The notes under the pieces were generated by a model, which had not been told where the DNA came from, did no database searches, and was given only the letters and a program-made list of their open reading frames with translations. 64,000 nt of DNA from Rhexocercosporidium sp. MPI-PUGE-AT-0058 (taxonomy: Eukaryota > Ascomycota > Leotiomycetes > Helotiales), in contig JAGTJL010000004.1 of the NCBI GenBank assembly GCA_020746875.1, positions 2,046,001-2,110,000 of the forward strand, written 5' to 3'. Numbering within the stretch: position 1 is the first letter of the stretch; every line of letters begins with the position of its first letter. Positions 21,302 to 32,060 of the stretch are shown here, piece by piece. Position numbers and translations under genes: made by a program.

Positions 21302-21939
21302 TGCGCGTACGTCCGTCGTCTCCCGTCTATAACCCTGTATCCTTGTTTAAGAGTGTCCCTAGCGGGCCGTCAACCCTTCTGATGTTACAGATATAGATGA
21401 ATCAAATCTAAACAAAGACATTCTGCATGATTCGAACATTGTGGGGGAATGCTTAAATGCCTTTACCATTGCACATGTGGCTGGCCTCGGCAAATCACCA
21501 AAACATTCGCTTAATCTTGACAGGCTCAGTAATATGGAAATTTCCCGTTTATCCAACGAACTATTCGTCGAGTGCTCACGGCAGTTGTTTCATCCAGTCG
21601 TTGAATCTAAATGCCATATTACCGGATGATAGTCTTTGTCATGCGCGGAGAATTTCATTCGCTATCTGAGCAGATCTAAATTTCAGTATCGAATTTTCAT
21701 CGCTAGCTTTTTCACCACAAGGTTTGTTTAATATGTAGCCAAATAAATACAAAGATACTATACTGAGACCAGATGAGGAAGGTAGCAGTGATAGTAGTAG
21801 TCGCTCTAGGGGGTTCAAGAACTTATAAGTACTGAGGGCACACCGGATATCCCCCATGCCTATCGCCTTGGCATCCTTCCTCCAAACCACAGCCCTGTGT
21901 TCTGAGAACAAAACATTCAAGAACAGAAAAGTCTCCAAA
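21302..21939. other. Intergenic, promoter of the DUF1996 gene
   Basis: No supportable gene. The sequence just before ATG 21940 (AGTCTCCAAAATG) is a good fungal start context. Confidence 0.45.
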
Positions 21940-23096
21940 ATGAAGTTTCTCGCAATTGCCCTCGCGCTGGTCGCACCAGCCTATGCTGGCCTTCGATTCC
22001 CATGCTCGACATTGACAATTCAGCGTCTCGACCCTGTCGTCCAGCCAGGTGAACTTCCATCAACCCATCTCCATCACATTGTTGGTGGTAATGCATTCAA
22101 CGCCACTATGACTGGTGATATTGGAGCGAGCGCCGCCGCTACCTGCACTACCTGCCAAATGGCAGACGACTTCTCCAACTACTGGACTGCTCACCTCTTC
22201 TTCAAGAATCCCGCAAACGGGTCGTATCACAGAGTTCCTGTGGTTCCAGTGCAGCCTCTTCTAGGGGGTTCTGATGGTGCTCAGGGTGGACTCACTGTTT
22301 ACTATACCCAATTTGATCTGTCTAAGGACAATCTCAACCAGCAAAAGATCACTGCTTTCAAGCCTGTAAGTTCACTCCGTGTGAAAATGATATTCTTGAT
22401 TCTGACATCGTTCAGGGTTTTCGCATGACAGTTGGCAACCCAACTACTGCTGGCAAGCCACAGGTCGGTTTGCGATACCAGTGCCTCACCAAAAGCGGAG
22501 GAAGGGGTGCAGAGATATCAGATTTCCCTAGCAAGCCATGCGACGGTGGCATTTTTACCACCCATCACTTCCCCGCGTAACTCTCTCTTTCCGATACCCA
22601 GACTCAAACTAACTCTCTCCAGTTGCTGGGACGGCGTGAACCTCGACAGCCCCGACCACCAATCGCACATGTTCAACACTATCAAGTCCGATGGCTTCCT
22701 CAGCGCACCAAAATGCCCCTCCTCACACCCAGTGCGCATGCCGCAAGTAACCTACGAGACGACCTGGGACACCACCAAGTTCAACAGTCTGTGGAAGTCC
22801 GGTGCTGCTAACCCTTTCGTGTGGAGCTTTGAGGGCACGGCTGGTGGGACGCATGCTGATTATATGTTTGGGTGGAAGGGAGACTCGCTGCAGAAGGCTA
22901 TGGATAAGTCGGAGTGCTTTTATGATGGCTGTGGATCGATTAAGAAACAGCCTATGGCGACGGCGAATAAGTGTAAGATCCCGACGACGGTGAAGGAAGA
23001 CACTGAAGGATGTAAGTATTGTGATTTTTCGGTTGTTCTTGGGATGAGTGCTGACTTTTGATAGGGCTCAAAGCACTTCCTGGTATGGCACATTAG
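21940..23096 (+). CDS. Secreted DUF1996-domain protein
   Basis: The exons are 21940-22365, 22416-22576, 22623-23011 and 23065-23096, giving 335 aa. The signal peptide is MKFLAIALALVAPAYA. The mature part begins LRFPCSTLTIQRLDPVVQPG and contains HLHHIVGGNAF, then TTCQMADDFSNYWTAHLFFK and CWDGVNLDSPDHQSHM, all hallmarks of DUF1996, a common secreted fungal domain rich in His, Trp and Cys. FEGTAGGTHADYMFGWKGD follows. Introns are 46-53 bp, and the last exon encodes only the final ten residues. The family's function is not established; it is often induced under stress and some members carry carbohydrate- or wall-related modules. There is no GPI site or extra domain at the C-terminus here, and length is typical. 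I use the ATG at 21940 rather than an upstream in-frame one because it starts the signal peptide directly. Confidence 0.92.
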
Positions 23097-23496
23097 GTTG
23101 GTATCTGTCAGCCTAGGTAAGCTAGACGTGTTGGTACGTGTTGGATGAGGATTGGGATATGTCGGTTGTAGATCTATCTGTCTACTTACTTTTTCTCCCG
23201 AGGAAACTTCAACATCGATTTTTCTTTAACCAACCTTCTTTGTTGCAAATTATTCAATCTTTCTACTTATAGCTAATTTCAATTCAATGGAACTTTAAAG
23301 ATTGTTAGAACTAAGTTATGTGGAAGCAGTGTGGTCATCGGATGATTTGGATGATTGGGCCACAACTACGAAGTCTACGATGTCGCCGAAATTTTCCACA
23401 CGCTCTCGCTTATATCCAATGCAATCAAGTGAAGAAGACTTAGGATAAATGTAAAAATATCAATTTACGAGCATGTATAACTGCAAAATTCCAGTT
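23097..23496. other. Convergent intergenic spacer
   Basis: 3' flanks of two convergent genes; nothing further is recognised. Confidence 0.45.
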
Positions 23497-24282
23497 TCAC
23501 CTCTTTCTGTAAGGGTCGTACCTGCGATCCAATCGCCATTCCTTTCGACATTCCCTATCAAGCTCATCTCTCCATTCTGATTCTATTCTTGAATTTCTCA
23601 TTTCACGTTCACGCTCATGATTCAACTCATCCCGCAGGATTTTCAGTGCCTTCGTATAAAGCTTATGCTCGGCTTGCTTATTAAGGCGAGTAGTCCAGCG
23701 TGAGAACAGCTCCTCAATATCGGCCCAGTATGATCTCTTCCATTTCTCTTCCCTAGAAACGTCATAGCTGTAACTCCATTAAAAAGGAAATTCTTAATTC
23801 ATAAATTATGCCACGATTGAAGATGCTGGATCACATAATCGCGAAACCGAGTAATCGCGTAGTCGTGGATTTGGTCGATGTCTCGGCTTTGATGGAACGA
23901 GTCGTAGTAATATATTCCTTGCTCACTCCGTGCTATGTCTTTGCCAAAAGTTCGAAGCTCGCGAGAAGAGTACTCCCTATCGGGATCAATACGTCTAACA
24001 AGTTTTTGTCAGTTGCAACTTGATTTATGTTGATAATAGATGGAGGGATGCCTACAAAGTCTCCGCATAGAACCCATCGTGCCTGGATCCAATGCAGCTC
24101 TCAACACCAGAGAACAATTTCATATCAATAGCTTGAACGCGCTTCCGAACTGTTAGAAATCTGCGTTGTCCCTTTTTGCGGATCCTACAATCGTTCGGGC
24201 TGGATCTCCTGGTTGTGCTGTGCCATTCACGATCTTTCCGTGTCTTGTCCTTCGAGAGACCCGAGCTGAAAGTTCTTGTCAT
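23497..24282 (-). CDS. Hypothetical highly charged 225-aa protein
   Basis: Minus-strand exons are 24056-24282, 23815-23994 and 23497-23767 (678 nt, 226 codons). The first intron is canonical (GTAGGC...TTAG). The second has a weak donor (GTGGCA) and acceptor TACAG. Reading through it would stop after WHNL, whereas splicing restores the frame and continues with about 90 residues of protein-like sequence. The product is rich in Arg, Lys, Glu and Asp. It has an Arg/Lys-rich N-terminus (RIRKKGQRR) and a long Glu/Arg helix at the C-terminus (LNHEREREMRN, then EWRDELDRECRKEW), probably a coiled coil. No domain is recognised. The agreement of three phases supports a real gene; expression is unproven. 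Confidence 0.55.
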
Positions 24283-25507
24283 GTTGAGATTATTGATTGC
24301 AAGACTGTTTTCTACTTCAAAGCAAAAGATATCAATTGAATCCAGGTTTGAGAGTAAGTCCTAGGTTTTGATTGATAAGTTGATGCGAGATACTGACTGA
24401 TGAAGACATTCATACTGTCTTTAGGCAGCACCAGGTCAGAATTTAGAGACCTCCAAGGCTGTGTCCTGTATGGCGTATTGAAAGATTACATTTGGTTGGT
24501 GAAACTTGTGGTATCTAGTATCATGTGAGAAGTTGCATGGGTGGTAAGCCACCCCGTATGCGCTAGCCGTCGAGTTGGCCAGCTTAGTCGAGGTTTCCAG
24601 GCAGACTTCTGTTGGAGTGGCAAAAAAAAAAAAAAGAACAGATACTTCTTGGTGAGCGGTTAATAAAAGAACTCTTCAATGGTGACATTTCATGCTTTGT
24701 CCAAACAAGCATCCTACATTCATGAAGTGATGTTTATGTTGACATTGTCACGTGCTTGATTTCGTAGCTTGTCATCTCTGTTTGCTGTGGTGCCACAAAT
24801 CCCCAATCACGAATGGTGAAACAATCCAGATACATCAATGAGATCTTGTTGCAAGTCTCCATTAGGGATGTTTCTGCCTCATTGCTACCCTTACAATTGC
24901 TGTAGGGTGAGAACTTCGCTCGCTTAGCGGAAGTGGAGCAGGAAGAGGATTTATTTGAATAGCAAACGACATGGGGATTCTATCGAAAGATCACAGCCAT
25001 CATGGGTGCTGGAATTTAGGTCAAATAATAGTATTGATACAAAAGCTACCATGAAAGCGATAGAAGGCAAGGGGAGGTAAGATGCCGAACTTATGCGACC
25101 TTCCTTCCCTTGAGATACAACAGCATTTGATTTCCAAGTCTCCTCCAAGCGATTAATCCGCGGTTTGCAATAGTCATGCAGTTATCCTGTCTTTGAAGAT
25201 CAAGAGACAATCGATATAGCTGAAAGGCAAGAAATTTCATTGAGCTGAGCACTTTAGCAATCGATAGGGTCTGGATTCCATCTATTCGATATCCAGTTAG
25301 CATCAAAGCTCACCGCATTTCTTCATCTGCTCAACACGACATTTGGAATTTCTTCTTACGCATTGTAGAAAGACGGACATAGATTTCAGTGTCATGAAAG
25401 ATATAAAGTTTCCCCCATCCTCTTCGTTCAGGAATTTCTCCTATCCTAACTACCAAAAGCCTGGGCCTAGTAATCTACACTGGAGCAGAATTGTCTCTCT
25501 TCCCACC
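24283..25507. other. Divergent intergenic region
   Basis: This lies between divergent genes. It holds a 14-nt A-run near 24624 and otherwise no recognised element. The plus-strand frame of the next gene is open from 25343, but without a good ATG until 25508 (a weak one is at 25394). Confidence 0.4.
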
Positions 25508-26263
25508 ATGAACCGGCCAGACTCACCTACAATCGACCCAGTCCCACTTCGCAACCACAATCGACCATCTGAGCCAGAGGCACCACAAATTCTAGAAGCC
25601 CACAGTGAAAGTGCCGAATCCCCTCAACCGAAGGCACGTCCTGGCCACCGAAAGTCTGCTCCATCTCCCAATCATCATTGGAGCGAGAGAGAAACCAGCC
25701 TTCGAAAAGTCTCTGACACAGTCCTATCCAGTGTCCGTTCCGTCAGCGGTAGTATCCGCTCCCTAGGTCGTCGTCTAATAACTCCACCCACCAACCAAAC
25801 ACCCACAGCCGCCCGTCAACCTCCAAGACGCTCTTCCTCGACACCCCTTCCAGGCTTCACCAGTCTCCTCACAATAGAGCCACAGGATTTCTCAGTCTGG
25901 AAACCGACGATTCCCGTGCTCGTCGAATATATGAGCCAGCGCCACGGATCCAAACCGAACCGTAACAGGACCCGCTCATCAGGGGTGGTGTACCTGTCCA
26001 CGGATCCGCTCGATACTAAAATGAGTTTCGTAGTTCGAGCTAGGGCTGTTGCTGTGGGAGATGAGAGACTGTTTCATATCAATATTAGGCCACGCGATGA
26101 GTTTGTAGATCTGTGGGTGTGCTGGAACCAGGGGTGCTCGGATGAGCGGGTTGATAGTCGGATTGTTGGGGATGGGGAGTTCAGACGTGTTGTAGAGTTG
26201 ATGGCGGCGCGGGGATGGAGAGATAGGTTTTTATTGGAGTGTCGTGTGCCACGGAGACATTGA
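25508..26263 (+). CDS. Hypothetical 251-aa protein
   Basis: A single exon. The start ATG 25508 has a strong context (CCCACCATGAA). An in-frame ATG at 25394 is weaker and would add 38 residues. The N-terminal half is Pro/Ser-rich and probably disordered (PDSPTIDPVPLRN, then SAPSPNHHW). A Ser/Arg stretch, VLSSVRSVSGSIRSLGRRL, may be a phosphorylated or amphipathic region. The C-terminal ~110 residues look folded (FSVWKPTIPVLVEYM, then VGDERLFHINIRP and VDLWVCWNQGC) but match nothing I can name. Codon use looks like that of neighbouring genes. Confidence 0.6.
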   Translation: MNRPDSPTIDPVPLRNHNRPSEPEAPQILEAHSESAESPQPKARPGHRKSAPSPNHHWSERETSLRKVSDTVLSSVRSVSGSIRSLGRRLITPPTNQTPTAARQPPRRSSSTPLPGFTSLLTIEPQDFSVWKPTIPVLVEYMSQRHGSKPNRNRTRSSGVVYLSTDPLDTKMSFVVRARAVAVGDERLFHINIRPRDEFVDLWVCWNQGCSDERVDSRIVGDGEFRRVVELMAARGWRDRFLLECRVPRRH

Positions 26264-26514
26264 ATAGACCCCAGGGGTCGTTTTGGGAGGACATGTGTTG
26301 CAATTTTCGATCTTTGTGATTGGGCTTAGATTTTCGAGGGTTTGAAGCATGGGCTGAGTATCCAGATTATCTAAATAAACGAGTCTCACTGTTGTGTTCG
26401 TGCTGAGAGAATTCTAAATTGCTGAATACAATGAAGTTAAACGGCTGCAATGACAAATTTTACCCAAAAAACGTACACATTAGATCTTACACTTTCCAAC
26501 AATATCCAAGTCAC

Positions 26515-27843
26515 TCAAAGCTTCCCCGTGATTAGTTTCCAGAGAGATACTTGGTTCCAATTCTCCTTGATCTCCTTTGCATCGCTCCCTTGACGCAGCC
26601 ACTCTTCATAGCTCTTCATCTTGTACGCCGACCTCGCTAGCTCCAATTCTGCTTCACATGTTGGATACTCCCCTGAGACGCGAGCGTGATGGCTAAGCTC
26701 AATATCCTGGATTCTGATGATATCATTGGGTCAGTGACAATTTATCTCAAAGCTGTATGATGACGGCAGAAGCTGAGCACAGGTAACTAAAGCTCAACTC
26801 ACAGTCCTTGCGTAGCTTTATTGATCTTCAACAGCAGCCAGGCAAATACCCCTGGAACAGCAGGCATGGGTTTGCCCTTCGCTCGCTGGTGAGCTTCTTC
26901 CATTTGAGCCATGGTGTTGTATTCAGCAACCACGGCGAGTGTTTGGAATTTATATTTCTCGTGGTCCTAACATTATCAGTTCTCCGTGCAAAGTTTTAAA
27001 TGGCGGATGGATACTCACTCTGAACACAGCTGCTGCAACATTCCCAATGTCTTCGGAGGCCTTCTCGGAAGTTAGCTGCTAAACTCGGCGTATTGTCGTC
27101 TTCATGTTTCGGGGGAGGACTTACAATGTAAGCATTCTTCGTATCAGCTTTCAATCCAGCTTTCAGCACCGCAGTGGTAATACTCCCAATAAAGCCATCG
27201 AAATTCTCCAAGAAGAAACCCGGTCTTAGAATCCTACATCCGCATCCAATCAGTCACTTTCATCTCATTTCACGCGACGACGCCCAGACTAGGAGAAAAA
27301 AACTCACGTCCAACCCAAGCCCTTCTCCCCAAGCTCCACACAATACTTCTCAACATTCCTCTTCGCCAAGCTCGAAAGCTTCAAGCTATCATCATATTTC
27401 GGACCCGGTCCCATCCGACTCGAATACACAAAACAGCTAACTCCATACTCCAGCGCAAGATCAGCAAGTAATTTCCCTTGCCGCTCCTCGCCATCCGCTT
27501 GAACGCCTAATCCAGGGAAAGCCAACACCGCAAAGACACCCCAGATACCATGACCGTCTTCCTTCGCGCTGTCGAATATCTTTCGGATCGAGTCCGGAAC
27601 ATCAAGATCGCCTTCTACGACCGTGACATGCTCTTCTGTTTCCGCTAGACGTTTGGCACCGGGGGAAGAGGCATTGCGTGTTACTGCGTAGATGTGATAC
27701 GTATGCTCCTCTACTTCTGATTCCGGGTTTCCAGAAGCTGTGTTGGGACTTCGGTTTGCATCCACGGCGGGGTGGAGGAGGGCTTTGATGAGAGCAAGGC
27801 CCTGCTTGCCTGTCGCGCCTGTTACGACGATATCACGGCGCAT
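26515..27843 (-). CDS. NmrA-like NAD(P)-binding protein
   Basis: Minus-strand exons are 27308-27843, 27125-27233, 27019-27078, 26803-26966 and 26515-26713, giving 355 aa. The N-terminal Rossmann motif is VVTGATGKQG (G9xxG12xxG15). Downstream features of the NmrA/atypical SDR group are VVEGDLDVPDSI, CFVYSSRMG, WTILRPGFFLENFDGF and ASEDIGNVAAAVF. There is no YxxxK catalytic pair in the usual SDR place, as expected for redox-sensing or ligand-binding NmrA-like proteins, although some members are quinone or isoflavone reductase-like enzymes. The third exon (60 bp) is short. I chose acceptor TTTAG at 27079-27081 because it keeps phase; the family alignment nearby is loose. The gene lies 409 bp from the aldo-keto reductase gene in the same orientation, possibly a functional redox pair, though that is only proximity. 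Confidence 0.88.
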
Positions 27844-28252
27844 GTTTGTCTATTCAATCGCTGGCACTGTTTCGGATGTGATGTCAAAATATGAATTTAA
27901 ACTTTCCCATCTGAAATGAGATTCAAGGAAGCCTTGGCGGGGAAACACGTGAGCGACATACCCGGCTCACGTGAGATGATCTCTGATAGCGATGGACGCT
28001 ACTTGCGACTGATTCAGTATTGTGACGCAAGGCCAGAGAGCCGATACCTTCTGCGTCGAACGCGTCTTGTTGCCTAAACTATGAGAAATCTGCTTTGGAA
28101 ACGCCTTTAACAATTGGTGGAAACTTAATGTCACAGATCGTTTAGCGAAGACTCCTTTGGCTGCTATTTCGAATTGCTCTATAAAATGCTCACTGTTCTA
28201 ATGTACATTCTATAGCTGAATGGTTCTTTCGTGTACAGACGGAGTCTCGGGC
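27844..28252. other. Intergenic, promoter of the NmrA-like gene
   Basis: Contains two CACGTG-like cores (AACACGTGAG near 27945 and GCTCACGTGAG near 27968). Nothing else is seen. Confidence 0.45.
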
Positions 28253-29373
28253 CTAAACTTTCAGTCCAGCGTGGCTGTTCCAGTTGTCGACTGGTGCATC
28301 TTTCTCAATGCTCTTCCACAATTCGCTCACCCTCTCAGCAATCTTGGCATCCAATGGTCCTTGTTCAATGTAGCTGCAAGTTTCCTCAACTTGGCTAGGT
28401 CTGCTAGCACCAATGATGATAGCATCGCCATCTGCAGCCTTCAATGCACTGTGGAATGCAATCCAACGATATGCCAACGAAGCTTTTGAAATACCAGCAT
28501 CCTTAGCAATGACCTCCCAGTGGTCCAAAACATCGAGCATGCTGTCCTTCGTGTACATCTTCACGTACATATCCCCGATGGGCGATTCTTTTCCCCAACG
28601 ACCTCCTACCTCTTGTGCTCGAAGTGATTTAGCGTCCTTGACCAAAAAACCGCCAGCAATTGGAGAGTATGCGTAGAAGGCTATCTTGAGCTTGCGGAGG
28701 AGGGGAAAGAGGTCGCCTTCAATGTGTCGAGCTACAGCGCTGTAGTTGCCTTGGAAAACGGAAGGGAGGACCGATTTGGCAGCGGCTTGAATGTCGTAGA
28801 TCTTTTGTACATCGGCTGGTCGAAAGTTGGAGAGTCCGAACTGTTGTACAAGTCAGCGAAAGTTTCCTTGAGCGGCCCCGCAGATCTTGTGTACCCTCTT
28901 GAATTTTCCGGCGGCATATATTTCTTGGATTGCAGCGAGTGTCTCTTCAATTGGCGTGTTTGGATCCGGAGAGTGGAGATAGAAAATGTCGACCTTTGCA
29001 CATTAGCATGATTCCTCCTAGACGCGCCCTTCTAAACGTACCTGCTCGGCTTGAAGCTCCTTCAGACTTGTTTCGATCGACTCAAGAACACCCTGCTTTC
29101 CCATAGAACCAGGGGCAAATCCATTTGCCTTTGTCGAAACGATGAATCGCTTTGGAGCTCCAGCGCTGCCAAGGATGCCTTCACTGGGTCCCTACAGAGA
29201 GTCAGAAATCGGGCGCAACCTGTAGATCCATACGCAGGACTCACATAAATTCTTGCGGTGTCGAGTTGCTTTACATTGTGCTTGTCGAGGATATCGAAGA
29301 CTTCGGTCAATTGCTCAGTGCTGAAGGCACGTACGCCAGCGGTTCCGAAAACAATTGCAGGAGCTTGTGCCAT
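28253..29373 (-). CDS. Aldo-keto reductase (aflatoxin B1-aldehyde reductase-like)
   Basis: Minus-strand exons are 29245-29373, 29042-29191, 28895-28993 and 28253-28840, giving 321 aa, the normal AKR length. The catalytic tetrad is visible: Asp38 and Tyr43 in LDTARIY, Lys64 in IVSTKANG, and His100 in IFYLHSPD. The cofactor-binding C-terminal part includes YSPIAGGFLVKD and AIIIGASRPSQVEE. The spacing and the LDTARIYG-type motif fit the AKR7-like fungal group that reduces aldehydes and ketones with NADPH. The third exon uses an AAG acceptor (28994-28996), which preserves both phase and motif. It is divergent from nothing nearby and about 1.2 kb downstream of the BTB-related gene. Confidence 0.92.
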
Positions 29374-30547
29374 CTTGTTGTGGTTGATCGATCGATTGAG
29401 GGTTTACGTAGCTTGGTGAACTGGTAGTTGAGAAGGAATTGTCTGTGGAATAGAGTTGAGACGAGAGGGGGAGGCACGATACTTATACTTTATTGTTGAA
29501 GGAGGTTTCCCGTCCCAACTCCAAGCACGCCACCATCATGCCTACCTACCTTGTCAATTCAAGCTGCCAAAACCCGTGCTGCAAAGATTATCCCGCGTTC
29601 CATCCCCAAACGGGACTGATGTCACTGCAAGCATGGCGAGCTGCATAGAGTTCTGTTTCCCTCTAACAATACAGACAGACCGCTGCCCAGTTCGAGATGC
29701 CGGTCCGGTCCGGCCGGTGTACCACGGCTGCTCTGAAAGTAAAGTCTGGATGGAGAGCTTTGATCAGGAAAAAAGCTTCTTGGGCTAGCAGACGTCTTTG
29801 TGAAGAAGATCTTGAATTTGTGATGCCACAAAAACTGAAAATTCGACTGCCCTTCAAAAGAAAAGTTCTCGCAGCCATGATTGCCCCTCATCGATACAAT
29901 CAAGTACCCCGCTCTCCGATCCCTGCCCGCGCCGGCACATTGGAGCCGAGTGAGCACTACTGTAATGCACCTGCTTGGTAACACAGAGTGGCCAGATGCA
30001 GTTGTTACTGGTGGTTATTGTGCATGTACCAACACGGCGCTGTCAAAACGATAACAAAACAATTCCACTATGGAGAACGAGTTCAATGGGTGAAGAAGAA
30101 GTGTAAACTCCGCTAGCAATATCCGAGGCTAAACGTTTACTCAGACCGGATAACCCCGGCCGAATTGTCCGTACGGGTTGGCTGGCGCCCTTTTAATCCT
30201 CTCGCTTAAATCGGACGACAACTACAGGATTCGTAATGTTTCCCACGGGTTATGCAAAGTGACTATACATTCTACCTTAATTCCGAGTTCTTAATACCCA
30301 CAGTACAGTACTCAGTGGGTTTAAGGCGCATTTAACCACGTCCCACGACCCAGGTTTCGTAGGATCGGAGGTCGGGTCAACAATCCAGAAGCTAAGACGA
30401 GGCGGTGACAATTGCGAGCTTCTATGGTGTCAACCATGTCCTTAATTATGGAACTCACACGATTCTTTGAAGTTCGATGCAAGCCCAGCTGTGGTGGAAA
30501 CATCGTATTATCAAATCCATTCACGCTCAATAACCACCCCTCGAAAC
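29374..30547. other. Intergenic (~1.2 kb)
   Basis: Promoter of the aldo-keto reductase and 3' flank of the BTB-related gene. GC-rich runs such as GGTCCGGTCCGGCCGG (about 29702) are present. No gene is supportable. Confidence 0.4.
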
Positions 30548-31285
30548 TCAACTAGCAGTGAAGAACCGTTCACGATCCCTCAACCACGGCGCAATGTTGC
30601 AAATGCACTTTTCATCTGCCGACTGGTCTCCCAAACTCCCAGTCTCCTTCATAGCCGCCGCAACCTTGTGTGCTCCATATTCCTTAGCTACGCATGGGCA
30701 GAACTCCTTCCTATGCTTCTCCATTACCTCAATCAACACATCGTCCTCCACGGAATCCAAGCCAAGGATCCCATCCCCGTGAAAAGCCATCCCTTGATAT
30801 CTCCTATCGCCCCGTCCATATGCCAGCGTCCAGAACACAGCTGTTTCAAAGTAAAGGGCCCGCAACGGACAAAAAGCCTCGCCGTGCTCGTAGATCCGTC
30901 TAAAATCATCCGTCAATTCCGTGTCAAACTTTCGAGTCTGCATCGTAGCCAAAATGACTTCCATGATTGCGTTTCCGAAACGAGGACTTCCGATGGTTTT
31001 TGAGAGTAGATACGCATCGATGTGAGTTCCTTCGAGCTGGGAGTTCTTGTAGATCCCATTGTCGAGCCAAGATTGGAAGCATCTGAAGGCTTCCCAGTGC
31101 GGGACGATGTTGGTTCTGCGACCGACTCCAAGTAGAGCACGGAAGTCATGCTCAATGATGTCGCCTTCGTCGAAATCAAGGACTTCAGCGAGTCTCGTAT
31201 TTGTCTCTGCGAAGAAGTGGCTTTGGGGAATGTTGATCTCGTCGATTGTCGCGCCGAAGTAATCGTTGAAGTGGAAAGTGAGCAT
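30548..31285 (-). CDS. BTB/POZ-related hypothetical protein (245 aa)
   Basis: A single exon from ATG 31285. The first ~110 residues hold TIDEINIPQSHFF, LAEVLDFDEGDIIEHDF, CFQSWLDNGIY, and then IDAYLLSKTIGSPRFGNAIMEVIL. The last part matches the C-terminal half of fungal BTB-type proteins (F-x-WL-x-G, then Y-x-L/A-x-K-x-x-x-x-x-x-N-x-x-M). The usual N-terminal BTB strand set with VHK is missing or very diverged. The C-terminal half contains scattered cysteines (CPLRALYF, FCPCVAKEY, KCICNI). Such proteins may act as Cul3 adaptors, but with a degenerate BTB this is only a suggestion. Confidence 0.6.
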   Translation of the reverse strand: MLTFHFNDYFGATIDEINIPQSHFFAETNTRLAEVLDFDEGDIIEHDFRALLGVGRRTNIVPHWEAFRCFQSWLDNGIYKNSQLEGTHIDAYLLSKTIGSPRFGNAIMEVILATMQTRKFDTELTDDFRRIYEHGEAFCPLRALYFETAVFWTLAYGRGDRRYQGMAFHGDGILGLDSVEDDVLIEVMEKHRKEFCPCVAKEYGAHKVAAAMKETGSLGDQSADEKCICNIAPWLRDRERFFTAS

Positions 31286-31718
31286 GATATCTTCTTTGGC
31301 TCTAGTAACGATTAGCTTGCCGCATTTACTTTTGGCAAAGTGAGTACTACTTCATCTTTGCAAGCTCAAAACGCCTGGGTTCAGTGAGGATGGTGCTTTT
31401 CTTGGTGCTGTTGATGGAAGTCAGTAAACCTAAACTTGTGACTGAGGCTCTATGGCTAAGGTTATGTATGCGAAGCTCTGCAGTTGAGGTTGAGTATAAC
31501 TTACCCACGGCTTTTACCCTTATTGCCACCGGTGGTTGACATTGTGCGGCTGCTGTTAGGTCATGTGGGAGAAATTTAGCTGCTGTGAAATGAACGAGGA
31601 TCAGGCAGCCTGTAAAATAAAGGGTGGAGGGTGTATAATTAGATAGACAGAATTCCAAATCCCGTGCTTTCTGGCAAGTGAGGTGATAATGTACAGCGTA
31701 TGACTTTGCCCAGCCCAA
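31286..31718. other. Intergenic
   Basis: Upstream region of the BTB-related gene; no supported feature. Confidence 0.4.
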
Positions 31719-32060
31719 GTTCAGCCTACAGCAGCCTGCCTCCGCCTGCCTCCACCTAAACCTTAATATATTTATCTCAGCCTGCCTACACCTAGCTTAT
31801 AAGGAATGCTCCGTCTGCCTTAACAAAGGGAGTAGCAGGCTAAGGCTAAGTTAAGTATTTTAAGGTAATTTCAGGTCATCGGAAATTATACTTCTGTATA
31901 TTTTTAATATTTAAATAATACTCTCCCTCTGATTTTGGTAGCCTTAGCACGCCTGCCTCCGCTTACTTCTTTACTATAATCAGCCTGCATCAGCCTAGCG
32001 GGCCCTTTACTCTGCCTCCGCCCTCTAAGGGGGCCAGGCTGTTTAAGGCTAGGCGTTTTC
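31719..32060. repeat. Degenerate interspersed repeat with GCCTGCCTCCGC motifs
   Basis: Several variants of GCCTGCCTCCRC occur (near 31734, 31745, 31780, 31952, 31985 and 32014), mixed with AT-rich stretches and with AAGGCTAAG/AGGCT runs on the other strand sense. There is no coding capacity. It looks like the remains of a non-coding repetitive element. Confidence 0.45.
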
